A stretch of DNA of 64,000 bases. Source: Nocardioides sp. B-3 (GTDB lineage: Bacteria; Actinomycetota; Actinomycetes; Propionibacteriales; Nocardioidaceae). How positions within the stretch are numbered: position 1 is the stretch's first letter; each line of letters opens with the position of its first letter. Under the pieces are notes generated by a model. That model made no database searches. It was not told the DNA's origin and worked only from the letters and a program-made list of their open reading frames with translations. Shown here piece after piece: positions 8,874 through 19,498 of the stretch. The position numbers and the translations under genes are program-made. The stretch covers positions 4,340,001 to 4,404,000 of the forward strand of contig NZ_CP087968.1 in the NCBI RefSeq assembly GCF_024703895.1, written 5' to 3'.

Positions 8874-11576
8874 ATGAGCGACCCGGTGAGTCAAGAAACC
8901 TCTGCCGTCCTTCTGTTCGCAACCTCTGTTGTCTTTCTTACCAAGTCACTTACGGCCCCAAGGCGACGACTGCGCTGGCGGCTAGGACGCATCAAGTGGC
9001 TACGACGAGTGATTGAAGGACTGGGCTTGGAGGGCCCACCGCTGCTGTTGCGAGAGCGAGTCCTTCTCTGGGGCGCAGTCATCGCTGTGGCGCTGCTAGT
9101 CCTTCTGCCGTTCTACCTGCCATGGGACGGGACGTGGGCTGATGCTGGGCCCGAGGCGGCATTCAGCTCGGCCTTCGTTGCATCCCTTGGCGTCGCTCAG
9201 GCTATGGCCCTGTCGGCGATGGGAAGGCAGCCCGTCGTCATGCGGAACGTCGTCCGCTACGTCGTGGCTGGCATCGTCGTTGCCTTGATTTGGTTCCTAT
9301 ACCGTGCAGTGGCCAATCCCGATGCTCTCAACGCATTCGCCGCGATCCTCGCCGCTGGGGCGGCTATGTGCGCCGGCGTGATTGACCATGTGGCAGCTGC
9401 GCTGACGACTAAGGTGCGAGAACTTGGATCGCTTGTGAACGGGGGAAACGTGGCTGAGGCTTTGCCGTTTGGGGACCACCCCATTGACGACGTGTCGATG
9501 GATGTGCTGAACAGATCACCTCTTGCGGTGGCTCTGGCGGAAGAACTCGAGAGCGTGGACGCGAGCAAGGGACTCGTCGCTGCTATCACCGGCCGGTGGG
9601 GATCCGGCAAGACCTCCCTCATGAATCTGACCGCCGTTCGACTCCGGGCGAATGAGAGTGTCCGGGTCGTTGAGTTCAATCCGTGGTTGTTCTCAGGGGT
9701 AGACGAGCTGGCCACCATCTTCTTGTCCGAGCTTGCCGCGCAGCTGGAAGACGTTGAATCGCGCGGGGCGCAGGCTCGCAGGATGGGCGCAGAGGTGGCT
9801 CAGGCAGTAGCTGACTACTCCGGTGCGCTCAGCCTCGCCGGGTTTCGTGCCCGGCGTGGCTGGCGTACAGGACTCAGTTCGGGAATCAGCGAGTGCTGCC
9901 GCGCGCCCCGGGGCGACACGAGTTTGCACGCGCGCCGTGCAACCGCCATGAAAGCCCTCGCACAGTTGGATGGGCGCGTAGTAGTCCCGGTGGACGACAT
10001 AGACCGGCTCAATCCGACTGAGATTCGACACCTGTTCCGCACGGTCAGGTTGACCGCCTCCTTCCCGAACGTGGTCTATCTCCTGTGCCTCGACCGCCAA
10101 GTTGTGGAGTCCGCGCTAAGCGAGGAGGGATTCTCGGGCAGGGCTTATCTCGACAAGATCCTGACCATCACCGTTGACGTCCCGAACCCTCACCCCGGAC
10201 CGTTCCGCCGAGCATTCCTCCATTCTTTGCAAGGCGTCGCGGACAGTCATGTGACGGGTCCATTTGACCCCGACCACTTCGCAAGGTTGCTGAGAGAGTT
10301 GCTCGACCCTCTGATGGTGACGATGCGAGACGCGAAGCGCGTGTTGGCATCCCTTCCGGTCACGCTCAGACTGATCGAGGATGAACTCGCCCTGACTGAT
10401 GTGATTGGGCTCGAGGCGCTACGAACGTTGGCGCCCGAACTGCATGCTCTGTTGGACAGCTGCGCCCCAGTCTGACCACTCCACCCCCAGCTACGGCGGC
10501 TCGGTCGAACGACCCGAGCTCGCGGCGCAGGTAGCGAAGTTCGTGGAGGCTGATTCGCGAGGCGGTGATGTAGCGCGGGCCGCAATAGGCGTGCTATTCC
10601 CAGCGGGAGAGCGTCATCTCGGCGGCACCAGTTGGGCCGCCTCGGAGGCAACGAGATGGCGGAGTGAGGGAAGGTCGCGGCAGCGCCCAACTTGCGCTTC
10701 TACTTGAGCCGCTATCTGCCCGACGACGTTGCGCCAGCTCGCCATCTCCACGCAGTCATCGATGCCCTAGGAGACCTCGACCGCGCGCGTGCCGCGTTTG
10801 CCCGGGTGAGCGACGAGGCTCTTGAAGACCTACTTGAGCGGCTGTTGCCCGTCTCTGAGACCGCCGACCCATCCGTGGCGCCTTCGGCAGTTGAGGTCCT
10901 CATCGAGCAGTTCCCGCGCCTGCGCGTCGGTCGTGGTCGCGGGATGGACGACTTCGGGGCGGAGTTCGCGGTGACTCGGCCGGTTCTGCGACTGCTGCGA
11001 CGCATGGCCCCGGACGACGTGATGGCGCTGACTCAGCGCCTGATCGATATGACCCCCACCCTCTACGGGGCATTTGAGCTCGCGACGATCGTCGGACACC
11101 GCGAGAACGCCGGATCTAAGATCGTCCCAGCCGAGGACGCAATCGCCATTGAGGAACAACTGAAACGACGACTTCGCGCAACTGGCCCAGCTGAACTCGC
11201 CAGTGAACGCAGTCTCGTGCGGCTTTTGTTCCACACGTTGCTGCCACCCGAGGATGCTGACTCTTTGTGCCTGCCCGCGCTGGCCGACGCGCGTGTGACG
11301 GCAGCCCTGTTGCGCGACGCCGTGGCTGAGGCGCACAGTTCCGCCCTCGATGGCACGGGATCCACCAAGGTGGCCTATTCCTTGCACTGGGACGTGCTCG
11401 TGCGGATGTACGGGAGCGAGGCCGCGGTCTACGCAAACGCAGCCGATGTCCGGGGCATCGACGACGCCAAGATACGCGAGGATCCACGACTCCAGTTGGC
11501 GCTGTCGCTTGTCGAGAAGTACCGGGGTGGTTGGCGCCCCGGCGAGTTCGGCGGACTGCTCGACGATTGGCGATAG
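8874..11576 (+). CDS. KAP-family P-loop NTPase, membrane-anchored, frameshifted
   Basis: The start MSDPVSQETSAVLLFATSVV (8874) is chosen because longer upstream reading gives non-protein-like sequence. Four hydrophobic segments fill residues ~10-190, followed by the KAP NTPase core: Walker A AAITGRWGSGKTSLMNL, the KAP motif FNPWLFSGVDEL, Walker B VVVPVDDIDRLNPTEI, and VYLLCLDRQVV. KAP NTPases with membrane segments inside or before the NTPase domain are a known group, several of them linked to phage exclusion (PifA-like). Frameshifts near 10470 and 10690 separate a helical C-terminal half (FYLSRYLPDDVAPARHLHAV to GGLLDDWR) that continues the protein. Full length is about 900 residues. A role in defence is inference from family and location. 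Confidence 0.8.
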
Positions 11577-11945
11577 CCGGCGATCGCGCTCGCATACCGG
11601 CTTCGCCGGAGGCAGAGGGTCGGAATTCTGCTCGATTCCGGACGCGAGGCCACCCCCGCCACGAGCCGCAGTGCGGTTGCGACATCCAACGCGGACGCGG
11701 ACTGCTTCTCTACCCGGGGACGACCGGATCTACCGCCTTCCGCGCAGTCGCAAAGGTGACCCATTCCGCAGCGTGTGCCCGATACGGACACAACCACGGG
11801 ACCTCTGAACCCCAGTGGCAGAGTGCACTACGCGCTCAAGATGTCGCGATCGTCAGCCCACGAAACCACAGGTCGCTTGCGCGGGGGCGCGCACCTTCGG
11901 TCGGAGGCCGTCTACGAGCCGGCGCCGTCCCTTTCTTGAGCAGGT
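11577..11945. other. Intergenic between convergent genes
   Basis: This is about 370 bases between the ends of the KAP NTPase (plus) and the tyrosinase-VWA gene (minus). Convergent genes should each terminate here, but I found no strong GC-rich hairpin with a T-run. Open frames here give Arg/Pro-rich products and are rejected. Confidence 0.4.
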
Positions 11946-14696
11946 TCACTCGTCGGCACAGACCTCCTTGAGGCACTCGCGCAGGGAGTCGATGTCGAAC
12001 CCCTGCTCGCGCCAGCGCTCCTGCAGCTCCGGGGAGAACGCGTCCTTCTCCAGCGCACAACGCAGCAATCGGCACCAGTCCCCCCGTCGTGCCCTGACCC
12101 ACCTGCGGGGTCAGGGTGGGGCTGGTCGCCGGTCGGCCACACCGCGGCGGTCAGCAAAGCCTCGCGTGTGAACGGCACGCCGCGGAACGTCCCGCCCCAG
12201 GCACGCACGATGATCCGGTAGACCCCAGCGACGGTCGTCGGAAGCGTGAGGTTGAAGCCGCCGCCACCAGTTTCCACCACGTCGAGCGTGGTCTGCGAGC
12301 CGTCGGGGTAAGTGACCTGCGCCTCCACCCGTGCCCGGCCCTCGACCGGGACACCGTACTCAGTGAGGACCGCTCGCAGCTCAAGCATCGAGCCCGGCGT
12401 GAAGCCGCTCTGCGTCAGGCCGGTCCGCATCCGCAGGTTGCTAAGTGCGTGCACGCTGACGCAGTACGCCGCGCCGTTGGCACGCAGGTCCCGGATCCTA
12501 GCGTCGTCCCGGTCCCGGGAGATCCACTTCTTGTACGCGCGCTTGTCGATGTCTAGGACGGCGTACCAGTGCCCCCGTGCGCCGGGCCCGACGGAGCCGG
12601 CATCGGAAGGCTCAGTCCCACGGTCGTCACCTCGGCGGCCTGTTCTGAATTCGGCGCCCGGGACGCCGCTGGAAGCGTCGAAGACGTCACCAGCCGGCGT
12701 CTCGACGGCGACCCGCAGGACGGGAAGCGATGGCAGCACGATGACCCGGGCGTTAATGTCGGCCTCGTTGACGCTGAACGGGATTCGCACCTTCGCACCG
12801 GGCAGCACGTGGCCGACCGGGTCCACGATGATGTCGTTGCAGGGTGACTCCCGCCGGGATCTGGAGGAAGAACTTTCGGACCCGGAACTGGTCGTCCGGG
12901 CTCGAGGACAGCACCCCCGAGAGTAGGAGCGCGCCGCCCGTCGAACCGGCCAGCTGCGTCAGCGCGGCCGTGTTGACCTGCGTCTCGTTCCCGAGGCCCA
13001 CCGCGTAGGTCCGGTCGTCGATGGAGGAGGCGACGTCCGCGATTGACTGCGGCCGGTTCTGGATCCCGTCGGTGAACACGACGATCGCCTTGTCCGTGTA
13101 TGCCCCCGCCGGCAGGGCGGACAGCTCGGAGCGGGCCATCGCCAAGCCGTCGCCAACCGAGGTCGCCCCATGGGCCCCGTGCCCCCCGATCGCGGTCAGG
13201 GCCTGCCCGCGCACGGGGTCGCCGAATCCATTGCTGGTGATCTTGGAAATGGGCAGGCCGCCGTACGTCGGGTGGTTTGGTGGGTAGGCGTCGTCGTCGA
13301 ACCGGATCAGCCCGATGCCGTTGTCCTTCTGGATCAGGTTCGCGAACAGCGCGGCCGAGTCCTTGAGCACGTCGAGGCGCTGGGCCCCGCTGGTACCCGC
13401 GGGGTCCGCCATCGAGCCGGACTGGTCGAGGGCCAGTTCGACGGCGACGGTGGGCCGCGGGATCGTGCTGGCCACCAGCTCGAGGTCGAAGTCCCGGTTC
13501 CCGACGGTCACCGTCGTATTCACAGGCCCGAGCGACTGCGGCGCTGTACCGACGGCACCGGCGGTGAACTCGAACCACACCCGCGCCTCCCGGTATTGGG
13601 TAGGCCCGGCCTTGGAGAGGACCTGCGGGGTGGAGACCCCGAACGGGGTCGCCGGAGACGTCCCAGCCTTCACCTGCAGGTGGACGTCGCCGCAGGTGCG
13701 GATCCGGAAGGTCGCCGATCGCCAAGTGGTCTCGAGCTCCGGTACGTCGTTGAACACCACCCGGTAGCGGAGGTGGAGGCGTTGTAATGGTTCTGCGCCT
13801 CGACGACTCGGAAATCGCTGCTATTGGTGTCATAGCAGGGCGGCGAGAGTACGGACAGGTCGAGATAGTTGATGACCGCAGCCTTGGTCGGGTCCGATGC
13901 CCACGGCTCCAGCCCGGTACCGCCGGCCCGGGGGCTCGACGTGCTCGGTGACAAGGGCGTTGACCTGCGCGGCGTTCAATCCGGCGTACGCCGTGGTGGA
14001 CCCGAGGCGCTCGGGATGCGCCGGGTCTGTCTGCCACTTCGCCCAGATCCGGTCGAGGTTGGAGTGGAGGAGGAACACGAACGGGTCGTGGAAGGAGTAG
14101 TGCGGGTTGCTGATGGTCCCGCCGATGTAGCTGTGCGCGACGCTGTCGTGCGCGGCCTTCAGCGCGGTAGCGAAGGTCGCGAAGTCCGAGTTGCCCGGGA
14201 TCGACGCGTCCGTGGCGATGGCCGGGGTCCCGTCCGGGTCGGCGGCGACCGACCCGACGTCTCGCCAGATCTTGGTGTGCCCGTTGCCGGTCTCGGCGTC
14301 CTCTGTCGACTCGAAGTCGTTGAGCAGGTGACTCACGTTTCCGGAGGCGTTGTCCATGAACTGGGGTGTGAACAGGGCTGCTCGTGGGCCGGAGGCCACG
14401 CGCGGGTCGGTGGTCCAGTCCCAGTAGTGGAGCGACAGCTCAGGGTCGACCTCGCGCAACAGCGCCTCGAGGCGGTTGACGATCACCCTGTGCCACGGGA
14501 TGAAGGCCGGACCCCCGTGGACGTCGACGCCGTTGAAGTGAGCGTTCTTGTGGATCTGCTCCTGTTTGTCCCAGTACGAAACCCCGTCCGGGAAGAACTT
14601 GGTGGTGTCCAGCTTGCGGACCGCCTCGATGAAGCGGTCCCGCTCAAGGGCACTGACCGTGCTGATGTCGCGTCGGATGCCGTCTCCTAGAGCCAT
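11946..14696 (-). CDS. Tyrosinase fused to von Willebrand factor A domain, frameshifted
   Basis: An ATG at 14696 follows a strong ribosome site (GAGGAGGAG, 7 bases upstream). Residues ~1-270 are a tyrosinase (type-3 copper) domain. The CuA histidines lie in HKNAHFN and HGGPAFIPWHR. CuB lies in HDSVAHSYIGG and HDPFVFLLHSNLDRIW. After a linker and two frameshifts near 13945 and 13770 comes a von Willebrand A domain with a MIDAS-like VELALDQSGSMADP and later IVVFTDGIQNRP. A shift near 12840 leads to beta-rich, Ig-like sequence, and another near 12100 leads to a conserved helical tail FDIDSLRECLKEVCADE ending at 11946. There is no stop between the domains in the continuing frames, so one ~917-residue protein is the simplest reading. 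The substrate, probably a phenol, and the location are unknown. No signal peptide is seen. Confidence 0.75.
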
Positions 14697-14933
14697 GGTG
14701 CTCTCCTCCTCGGTGGCCACCGAGCAGTGGCCCTTTGATGTAAAGAGGAACCTCAGCCGTAGGAGATACGAGGTCACCACCGCACGATTTCCCGTCCGCA
14801 GCACGGCTGCTGCCCGGGCTCCAAATTGGTGCGAGGGGCGTGCATCCGGCGCTGCCACCACCGCTACGCAATCATGTCGATTCACTTGCGGACAGGCGCG
14901 TCAAACCGCCGCCTTCGCGCCGCCAAGTGGCTG

Positions 14934-15146
14934 TCATCGACTCCAACTCGCGTCGTTGCTGTACTGCGACCACGCGTCGTCCATCTGCACCGTATCCGCG
15001 CGCTTGTCCGGCTCGACAGCAAAGTCAAACGGTGTGGTCCGCATGACCATCCACACGGCGTTGGCCAAGTCGATGTACTGCTCCGCAGTCATCTCTTCGC
15101 CGGTGATCTCATGCTCGTTGATGTGGATAGTGATTCGTCTGGTCAT
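14934..15146 (-). CDS. Small hypothetical protein
   Basis: Seventy residues from MTRRITIHINEHEITGEEMT, with a beta-strand-like start and a helix MTAEQYIDLANAVWMVM. Composition is normal for a soluble protein and the frame is intact. I know no family. It lies upstream of the tyrosinase gene on the same strand with a 237-base gap in which I see no other gene. An earlier ATG (15164) would add six residues. Confidence 0.5.
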   Translation of the reverse strand: MTRRITIHINEHEITGEEMTAEQYIDLANAVWMVMRTTPFDFAVEPDKRADTVQMDDAWSQYSNDASWSR

Positions 15147-16418
15147 TGGGTGAGTGTGCGACACCTACGTGTCAGCCGCCATCTACGTTCTCGAGAACGA
15201 CATGCGGGCGCGAGGCGGCGGGGGTTTCCCGCCGCAATCCAGCTCAAGCTCTGCGACGACGTGAAGCGTGTCTCGCCGTTCCACATCAGAACGACGACGT
15301 AACTGCAGAGCTCGCCGTGAAGCTATCGAGCCGCGACTTAGCCGGCAGCGGGCTCTTGACTAGTCGCCGGTCAGGGCTCCGGAATCCAGTGGCACCTCAC
15401 CAAGAGCAACGTCGAATCTCATGCCTCGCTCGGCCAGCTCAGCCTGGAACCGCTCCTCGGCCTCACGGACCGCGAACTCGGCGTCGACGTAGATCTGGCA
15501 GGCCTTGTCGAGCATCTCCTGAAGGCTCTTGCACAGCAACATGTCGTAGAACGCGAATGGATGCGCCGAGGTGACCATTGAGATGAAGACTCGGAAGACC
15601 CCAATGAGAGTGTTCTGACCGGGGTCGGCGAGCTGCGCGTTCGTCGCGTTCGTCAACACCGCATGATTCCCACCCCGCTCCACCAAACTGATGCGCATCG
15701 CCTTGGCGTCGGCATGAACGTAGTGGCTCGACCAGTTGTAGATGCTTCGGAAGTGGTCGAGCTCAGCGAGCCTCTCCAGTGCTCGAAGGTTGGCCTCTTC
15801 AGGGAACGGAAGCCCGGGGAGGCCAGCAGCCCACCCGTAGGGTGAACCGAACGCCGGCCCAAACCGTCCGATGACTTCGTCGTGCTCCTTCTTCAGCTCC
15901 ACGATCGTGTCCTCTCTGAACGGCTCATGACGCAGCCGCTCAGCGTTCTCCTGATACGTCAACGCATCCCTGTAGTTGACGACCTTGTCGTGCAGAACGA
16001 ACCGCTCCGCAAGATCCAGGTGCGGTTCCTCCTTCCCGAACTTCGCCAGCACTCCGGCGCGGACAGCGATCTCGTGCACCGTTCGCGATAGCGCATGCGC
16101 CCCGAGCGGAAACCCAGCCGACAGGAGCGCATGAACCTCTCAGGGAAGCCCTGATCGCCTGACCGTTGAGGTGAATGAGCACGTTTAGGATCCGCTCCCG
16201 CTCACCGGGCCGCCGTGCATTGCGCTTCATGAAGATCCGTCCGCCCTCTTCGACAGCCGAGGTGATCTTCTCGTGCAGATCCAGAGACGGACCCCAATGG
16301 ACACGAAGCCGCTCAGCGAACTCCACGCGGTAGACGGACGAGTCGTCGACGTACTCCTGACCATGCTCCTCCGGGGAAGCGGCATGATCGGCTGCAAAGC
16401 TATCGATCGTGGAACTAA

Positions 16419-18084
16419 GCCTCGATCCACCGATGAGCAGGGGCTGACTGGTCGGGGTCGCTGACGACGGGTCATCGGGTGTGTGGGCGTGGCCATCCGT
16501 CTGGCCTCGCTGCCGAGTTGTTCCGGGTTGGTCTTCGTGCCGGTCTCGGCTGGGGTGGTCAGGCCGTCGGTGTTGGTGGTGGGCGTCCGCAGGCCCGGGT
16601 GAACAGGTCGCTCCAATCTGTCTCCCGGGGCCAGTGCGCCGGGAGGTGCAAGGTCACCCGGCGTGCGGAGGACGCGACCCGGGCCGGCACCGTGATGACT
16701 TTGCGACGGATCGTCGCGGTCGTGGCCTTGGCCAGCCCGGGGCTGGTCAGGGTCGCGGCGGCTCGGGTCAGGTTGAACGCCATCACGGCCAGCACGAGCC
16801 GGGCTGCGTTGGCGGCGAACTTGCCCGAAGGCAGGTGCGCCAGCGCGGAGTGCTTCAGATCGGCGTGGACCTGCTCGATGATCGCGTGACCACGGTGGGT
16901 CTTGTCCGCGGCCACGGTGTCGGCCACGGCCGGGTCGGTGGTGGTGAAGAACGCGTGGAAGCGCCGGTGTCGAACAACGTCTCCTGCCCTGCGTTCTTGC
17001 CCGGGTTGAGGTCCGGGATCCGGCGCACCACGAGCCGTCCGGGGACCTGCTCGGCCTTCTTCTTCGAAGTGAACGCGGTGAACCCAATCTCGGAGACCTC
17101 GGCGCGAGAGACCCGTGTCTGGGTCTGCTCGTCGAAGACCGCGTCGGTGTACTCGATGGGAGTCCACGCATCGTCACCGATGCTGGCGATCGCCGCCTTG
17201 ACCTTGGGATCCATCCGGACGGTTACCGACACATCGGCGCCGCCGCGGATCGTGGCACCAACGGTGGCGTGGCCGTAGAACGCGCTGTCGGCACGCACCA
17301 ACACCTTGGCCGAGGACAACGAGGCGACCGTCTTCAACGCGTCCGCGACCAGCTCCGGCCGCGCCCCTGGCGAACCACACGAGCCCTTCCGCAGTCGCTG
17401 AGCCACGATCACCGGTGCGGACTGGGTTGTGGTCGCCGTGGCGAGGAGTGCGTTGAGTCCGCGGACGCCGGAGTAGCCGTAGCCCGAACCCTGCTTGGCG
17501 TAGCCGTGGACCTCGATGATGGTGTCGTCGATGTCGAGCATCACCCGCTCAGCGGTGCCAGCCGAGGAGACGACCAGCGGGGTCCGGGCTGCCAGCCGGC
17601 CCAGGGAACCGGGAGGCCACGGCGTCGAGCTGACGGACGTGACCGAAGGTGAACGACCGCAAGAACGAACCCAGCGTTGAGGGTGCGTAGGCGTTGGTGA
17701 AGACCCGGCCCATCCCGCCGTGACGCAACAGCGCCATGTCGTCGATGGAGTCGGCGCCAGCGACCATCCCGGCGACCAGCGAGGTGACCTTCAAGCCGGC
17801 GTTGGCGCCCTTGTCGGTCGGCACGCTCAGATGCGTGTGAGCGAGTTCTCGGAGCCCGGCGGACCGGGCGAGAGTCAGGACCGGGACCAACCCGGCGGAC
17901 GACACGAGATTCGGATCGTCGAACACCGCTGAGGTCGCGGCCGACGTGTGGCAAAGTTGCATCTACGAGATGCCCTTCGTACTTGGTGGAATTGGGACCC
18001 TGAAGAAGTCCGATTTTCCCAGCACGTAAGGGCATTCTCACTTCACGACGCGCTCACAACCCCAAGTTCATCGGTGGATCGAGG
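16419..18084 (-). mobile_element. IS1380-family insertion sequence, second type
   Basis: The terminal inverted repeats share CCTCGATCCACCGATGA (16420-16436, and as its complement ending at 18084). The flanks read CTAAG on both sides (16415-16419 and 18085-18089), which is either a 5-bp duplication or the 4-bp CTAA with one extra element base. It is about 1665 bp with one transposase on the minus strand, different in sequence from copies A and B. It interrupts the DUF5677-like gene. Confidence 0.85.
16559..17962 (-). CDS. IS1380-family transposase, frameshifted
   Basis: It starts MQLCHTSAATSAVFDDPNLV, the usual opening of this IS1380 subgroup, then GADSIDDMALLRHGGMGRVF and YAPSTLGSFLRSFTFGHVRQ. 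After a shift near 17600 follow VMLDIDDTIIEVHGYAKQG (first catalytic Asp) and VLVRADSAFYGHATV (second). A shift near 16960 leads to HAIIEQVHADLKHSALAHLP (catalytic Glu region) and LVLAVMAFNLTRAAATL. Length if repaired is about 465 residues, normal for the family. Confidence 0.85.
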
Positions 18085-18335
18085 CTAAGAACCTCCCACG
18101 CCTTCAGCGCGGCTTCCTCACGATCGACACCCTCCCTCCGCATGCGGTCGACGGCCTTTCCGTACATGTCCAGAAAGAAGTCGTTCGGGTCCTCGAAGTC
18201 AGACGGCATCGACGGAGTACCTTCAGTTGGGGAGTCATCCACGAACGAGACGGTACGTCGGCGGTCCGACAGGGCCGCCCAATCGCCTCCGATGATGTCG
18301 CCCGAAACGGTCCCAGCGCGCTTCCCGGTCGACAA

Positions 18336-18729
18336 ATGCTGCGATCGACTTTCATGCGCCGCCAGCTCGGCAGACCGATGGCCCGGGGGATAAGCGGGAG
18401 TTTGTAGCGACGAGGGAGTCGTTCAGCCGCGATCGAGTCTGGACTTGGACACGGGCCCGGCTTCACCAACTCGGCCGGCCAATGAACCGGTGGGAACCAG
18501 GTCCGGCTGCGCAGCGCAGCGGACGGGTCTGCTGCACGAACGGGTGACGCCGCGTACATTCTCGCCCGCGCGGGCGGCCACGTCCGCGACCAACTCTCCA
18601 TCCGGGCTGGGGCGATGCGTCGAGCGAAGAGGCCCCTCCGCAGACTCAGACCTCTGTTGCACCCCTAGAATCACCTCCGAGCCATGCGCATCAGGAGAAA
18701 CGTCGAATCAGGTCTGCGGAAGGACACGA
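18336..18729. other. Intergenic, no gene assigned
   Basis: This is about 390 bases upstream of both the DUF5677-like gene (minus) and the CBS-HEPN gene (plus), so it must carry divergent promoters. Open frames here are Arg/Ser/Pro-rich shadows. I could not pick a promoter with confidence. Confidence 0.4.
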
Positions 18730-19498
18730 GTGGAAGGTCTCCACGAGTTCTTTCGCGTCGGGCGTCTGATCCCAGACGACCGGGAGGTTGTATGCGTCCC
18801 GCCCGGGACCCGGGTGCGTGACGCACTGGACGTGATGCGGCATGGCGGATACGACCAAGTTCCTGTTGTCACGGCCGGACATGTCGTGGGCGTCTTCAGC
18901 TACCGCTCACTTGCGCAAGGACTTGCCCTCATGCGTCCTCAGGACAATCCGCTCGACGCGCCTGTCGACGATCTTGTCGAAGATCTTCCATTTGTCAGAG
19001 TTACCGACGAAGTCAGTTCCATCCCTGGACAGCCTTGAATCGTACGGAGTGGTACTCGTCGGAGACGAGACGAACCTGCTGGCCGTTGCAACAGCAACGG
19101 ATGTCAACGTCTTCCTGTGGAATGCCACCCGACCATTTGTACTTCTGCAAGATGTCGAACTCGCCATCAGAGACTTGATGCGCTCATGCACCGACGGGGC
19201 AGGTCTAGGGGCAGCTATCGCCGCAGCACATGTGGAAGGGGCGAAGCGGCTAGAGGACCTGACGCTCGGAGAACTGATGAGCGTGCTCCTGAACGAAGCC
19301 AGCTACGGCGACCTGTTTCGACACGCCTTCGGTTCCCGTCGCGATCTCGTCACAGCAACCCTTGAACCTGTGCGCGAGATCCGGAACAAGGTGTTCCACT
19401 TTCGCGATGACGTCTCGGTCGGGGAGCTCGAGACTCTGGTAGCAGCCGTCGGGTGGCTGCGACGGAAGATTCTGATTCGAAGGGGCCAGACGGCATGA
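18730..19498 (+). CDS. CBS-domain protein with C-terminal HEPN-like domain, frameshifted
   Basis: A GTG at 18730 follows GGAAGGA by five bases. The first ~100 residues are a CBS-pair start: VEGLHEFFRVGRLIPDDR, RVRDALDVMRHGGYDQVPVV, GHVVGVFSYRSLA. A one-base shift near 19025 (CATCCCTGG) leads to the second CBS half, SYGVVLVGDETNLLAVATA. The C-terminal third is alpha-helical and holds VREIRNKVFHFRDDVSVG, an R-x4-H motif as in HEPN ribonucleases. CBS domains usually bind adenine nucleotides, so a nucleotide-gated RNase is a reasonable inference. The stop overlaps the start of the next gene as ATGA, so the two proteins are translationally coupled. Confidence 0.65.

Larger units (their letters stand above)
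15360..18335 (-). pseudogene. DUF5677-like protein, split by an IS1380-family element
   Basis: The N-terminal part (18335-18085) reads MSTGKRAG... MPSDFEDPNDFFLDMYGKAV ... LKAWEVLS. The C-terminal part (16418-15360) reads SSTIDSFAADHAAS, then an LDLHEKITSAVEEG block, and after a one-base shift near 16140-16080, a block with HEIAVRAGVLAKFG, FRSIYNWSSHYVHADAKA and SAHPFAFYDMLLC. This resembles DUF5677 proteins. The IS is flanked by CTAAG on both sides. Removing the IS and one copy gives GAG GTT CTT AGT TCC ACG, an open frame joining the parts. As written, the 5' fragment runs into the IS repeat and stops at 18054. Function of the family is unknown, and the family name is a moderate-confidence call. 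Confidence 0.7.
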
